Under the pieces are notes generated by a model that was not told the origin of the DNA, did no database searches, and worked only from the letters and a program-made list of their open reading frames with translations. Made by a program: the position numbers and the translations under genes. Positions 62,980 through 64,000 of a DNA stretch of 64,000 nucleotides are shown one piece after another. The stretch covers positions 1 to 64,000 of the forward strand of contig WNYE01000121.1 of NCBI GenBank assembly GCA_021396245.1, written 5' to 3'. The stretch's first letter is position 1, and each line of letters starts with the position of its first letter. The stretch is from Sporothrix humicola (lineage: Eukaryota; Ascomycota; Sordariomycetes; Ophiostomatales; Ophiostomataceae).

Positions 62980-63630
62980 TGGTCACAGAAAGAGACTGCC
63001 TACGGCCAACGCCAGAAAACCCAGTTTGATACGGGGGGGCTTAACAATGAAGATCACCATCCCGGCCCTAGCCGTCAACAAGGCCAATGAAGAAGATGGA
63101 TATATAAGGCGGCGATACTTTGGGCCTGTTCACAGGCCTAGTTTAAATAGAGATACATGCAATGATCTTGAAGACTCAAGAAAAGTGACATATACGTGAC
63201 TGATATACAAAGAAACCGTGAACACATCTCTAGAATTGTACAGCAGTGAACAGGAATGGACATATCCATTTTTCAAACCAGAATAATGTTGGCCGAAAAT
63301 GTACGAAGTGATGCAAGAACAAAATGTTCTAGCTTCGATTCATTATGGTCGAAAATGACAGCCTCGCTCCTTCCGTTTCCAGCGTATCGACAACATCAGG
63401 TCGTGCCTTCCCTTTTTGTCGTTTTTATTTCCTCGCCACGCAAACGGATTTGACGCGTCCCATTTGTTTTCAGAACTTTTGGCCACGGACTCGTCCTGCA
63501 TTCCCTGGGACACGATCATACTTCTACTCACATCTTGCCTTAACTCGTTCTGCGTTTCTAAGACACTATCACACTTCTCCTCGCATATTCATTTTCCCGC
63601 CAATCCCTCATATACAGCAACGCGACGACG
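62980..63630. other. spacer and promoter of array gene 16
   Basis: Contains GCTCCTTCC at 63366 and the CAAAC/ACGCGT element at 63440. No gene. Confidence 0.5.
63440..63459 (+). promoter_or_regulatory. CAAAC...ACGCGT element upstream of array gene 16
   Basis: GCAAACGGATTTGACGCGTC with the ACGCGT core at 63453-63458, 173 bases upstream of the ATG. This is the best-preserved version in the window. Confidence 0.55.
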
Positions 63631-64000
63631 ATGGAGTCCAGCAGTTTCGTGGCCCGAGTTCGGTTGGCCAGAGCAATGGCAACATACTTCCGCCTCAAAC
63701 ACCCTCAGCTCCAGATCAGCACTGCCGACCTCGTGAACGCCATGCGTCCACGCAAGCTTAACTGGGCTTCTGAGCACCGGACCGATCCCACTTCCTCTCA
63801 GATCAACGATAACAACTCCTTTGCGAAATGGTCCGTTAGAGACACAAAGTTCTACCTCGTGGTGGATTTCCATGTTGCGGCATCTAACTTGATCATGGAT
63901 CATCTCGATTTGGATCTCGACTTTAAAGACATGTTTATGGCAGCCTGTGTCATGTTTTATTCAGATCTAGTCGAGGCGAAGAACAAAGTGGATGAGATCA
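63631..64000 (+). CDS. RLA-family protein 16 (MRPR subtype), runs off the window
   Basis: The ATG at 63631 opens MESSSFVARVRLARAMATYF, then ADLVNAMRPRKLNW. The central block is FYLVVDFHVAASNLIMDHLDLDLDFKDMFMAA. The frame is open to the last base, at residue 123. The N-terminus carries VRLA like the SGAxGR subtype but MRPR and VDFH like the other, so it supports a common origin of the two groups. The 3' part, including the expected phase-1 intron, lies beyond the window. Confidence 0.8.
   Translation, partial: MESSSFVARVRLARAMATYFRLKHPQLQISTADLVNAMRPRKLNWASEHRTDPTSSQINDNNSFAKWSVRDTKFYLVVDFHVAASNLIMDHLDLDLDFKDMFMAACVMFYSDLVEAKNKVDEI

Noticed and set aside
1..64000. CRISPR arrays, riboswitches, bacterial operons, complete transposons
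   Set aside because: The gene structure is fungal, and I saw no spacer-repeat arrays, transposase or reverse-transcriptase frames or terminal inverted repeats.

Overview
This is nuclear DNA of a filamentous ascomycete (Pezizomycotina). Genes are widely spaced, and GC-rich reading frames are broken by short introns (about 46-95 bases) with GTAAGT-like donors, CTAAC/CTAAT branch sites and CAG/TAG acceptors. Upstream regions are pyrimidine-rich, and many predicted products are secreted. The sequence alone does not let me name the genus.

Layout. 0-6.5 kb: a small secreted protein (minus strand), a long gene-free stretch and an ascomycete-type laccase. 6.9-21.4 kb: a head-to-tail array on the minus strand of eleven related loci. 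Their products have a signal peptide, a Ser-rich linker of variable length and a domain of about 155 residues that runs from CGP to LYxxCP. Five copies are intact and six are broken: a 7-bp duplication with a second frame break, in-frame TGA, a deletion relic, in-frame TAG, in-frame TAA and a 16-bp duplication. Eight of the loci have the heptamer CAATAGT 220-400 bases upstream. 22.3-39.6 kb: ordinary conserved genes, namely a small conserved protein with a GC-AG intron, a D-2-hydroxyacid dehydrogenase, a SET-domain protein with a signal-like N-terminus, an extracellular intradiol dioxygenase with a Gly-rich tail, a sugar/H+ symporter, a short-chain dehydrogenase and a DUF8021-like secreted protein. 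The laccase, dioxygenase, transporter and secreted proteins suit a saprotroph or plant-associated fungus that handles aromatic and carbohydrate substrates. They do not form an obvious single pathway cluster.

40.4-64 kb: an accessory region. It opens with a pair of Cys/His-rich paralogues, one with an in-frame TGA. A mostly plus-strand array of about seventeen loci follows and runs off the window end. The products have no signal peptide and very acidic, repeat-rich tails. Most share an N-terminal RLAxxIxxYLxxxH helix and a central FHxAxxNL segment. At least three subfamilies are visible: one with a GGFFGGE motif, one with SGAIGRSQE and a terminal YxIxW, and one with MRPR, VDFHxAAxNL and a conserved phase-1 intron. 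Several copies are damaged by one small lesion each, and others survive only as fragments. I know of no described family with these motifs, and this array is the best candidate here for an undescribed system.

Common theme. Both arrays show recent birth-and-death evolution: tandem duplication, small tandem repeats between copies, copied promoters with conserved short motifs, and single lesions in otherwise open frames. Either these are very young pseudogenes, or some lesions are reversible or read through. RNA evidence would decide.
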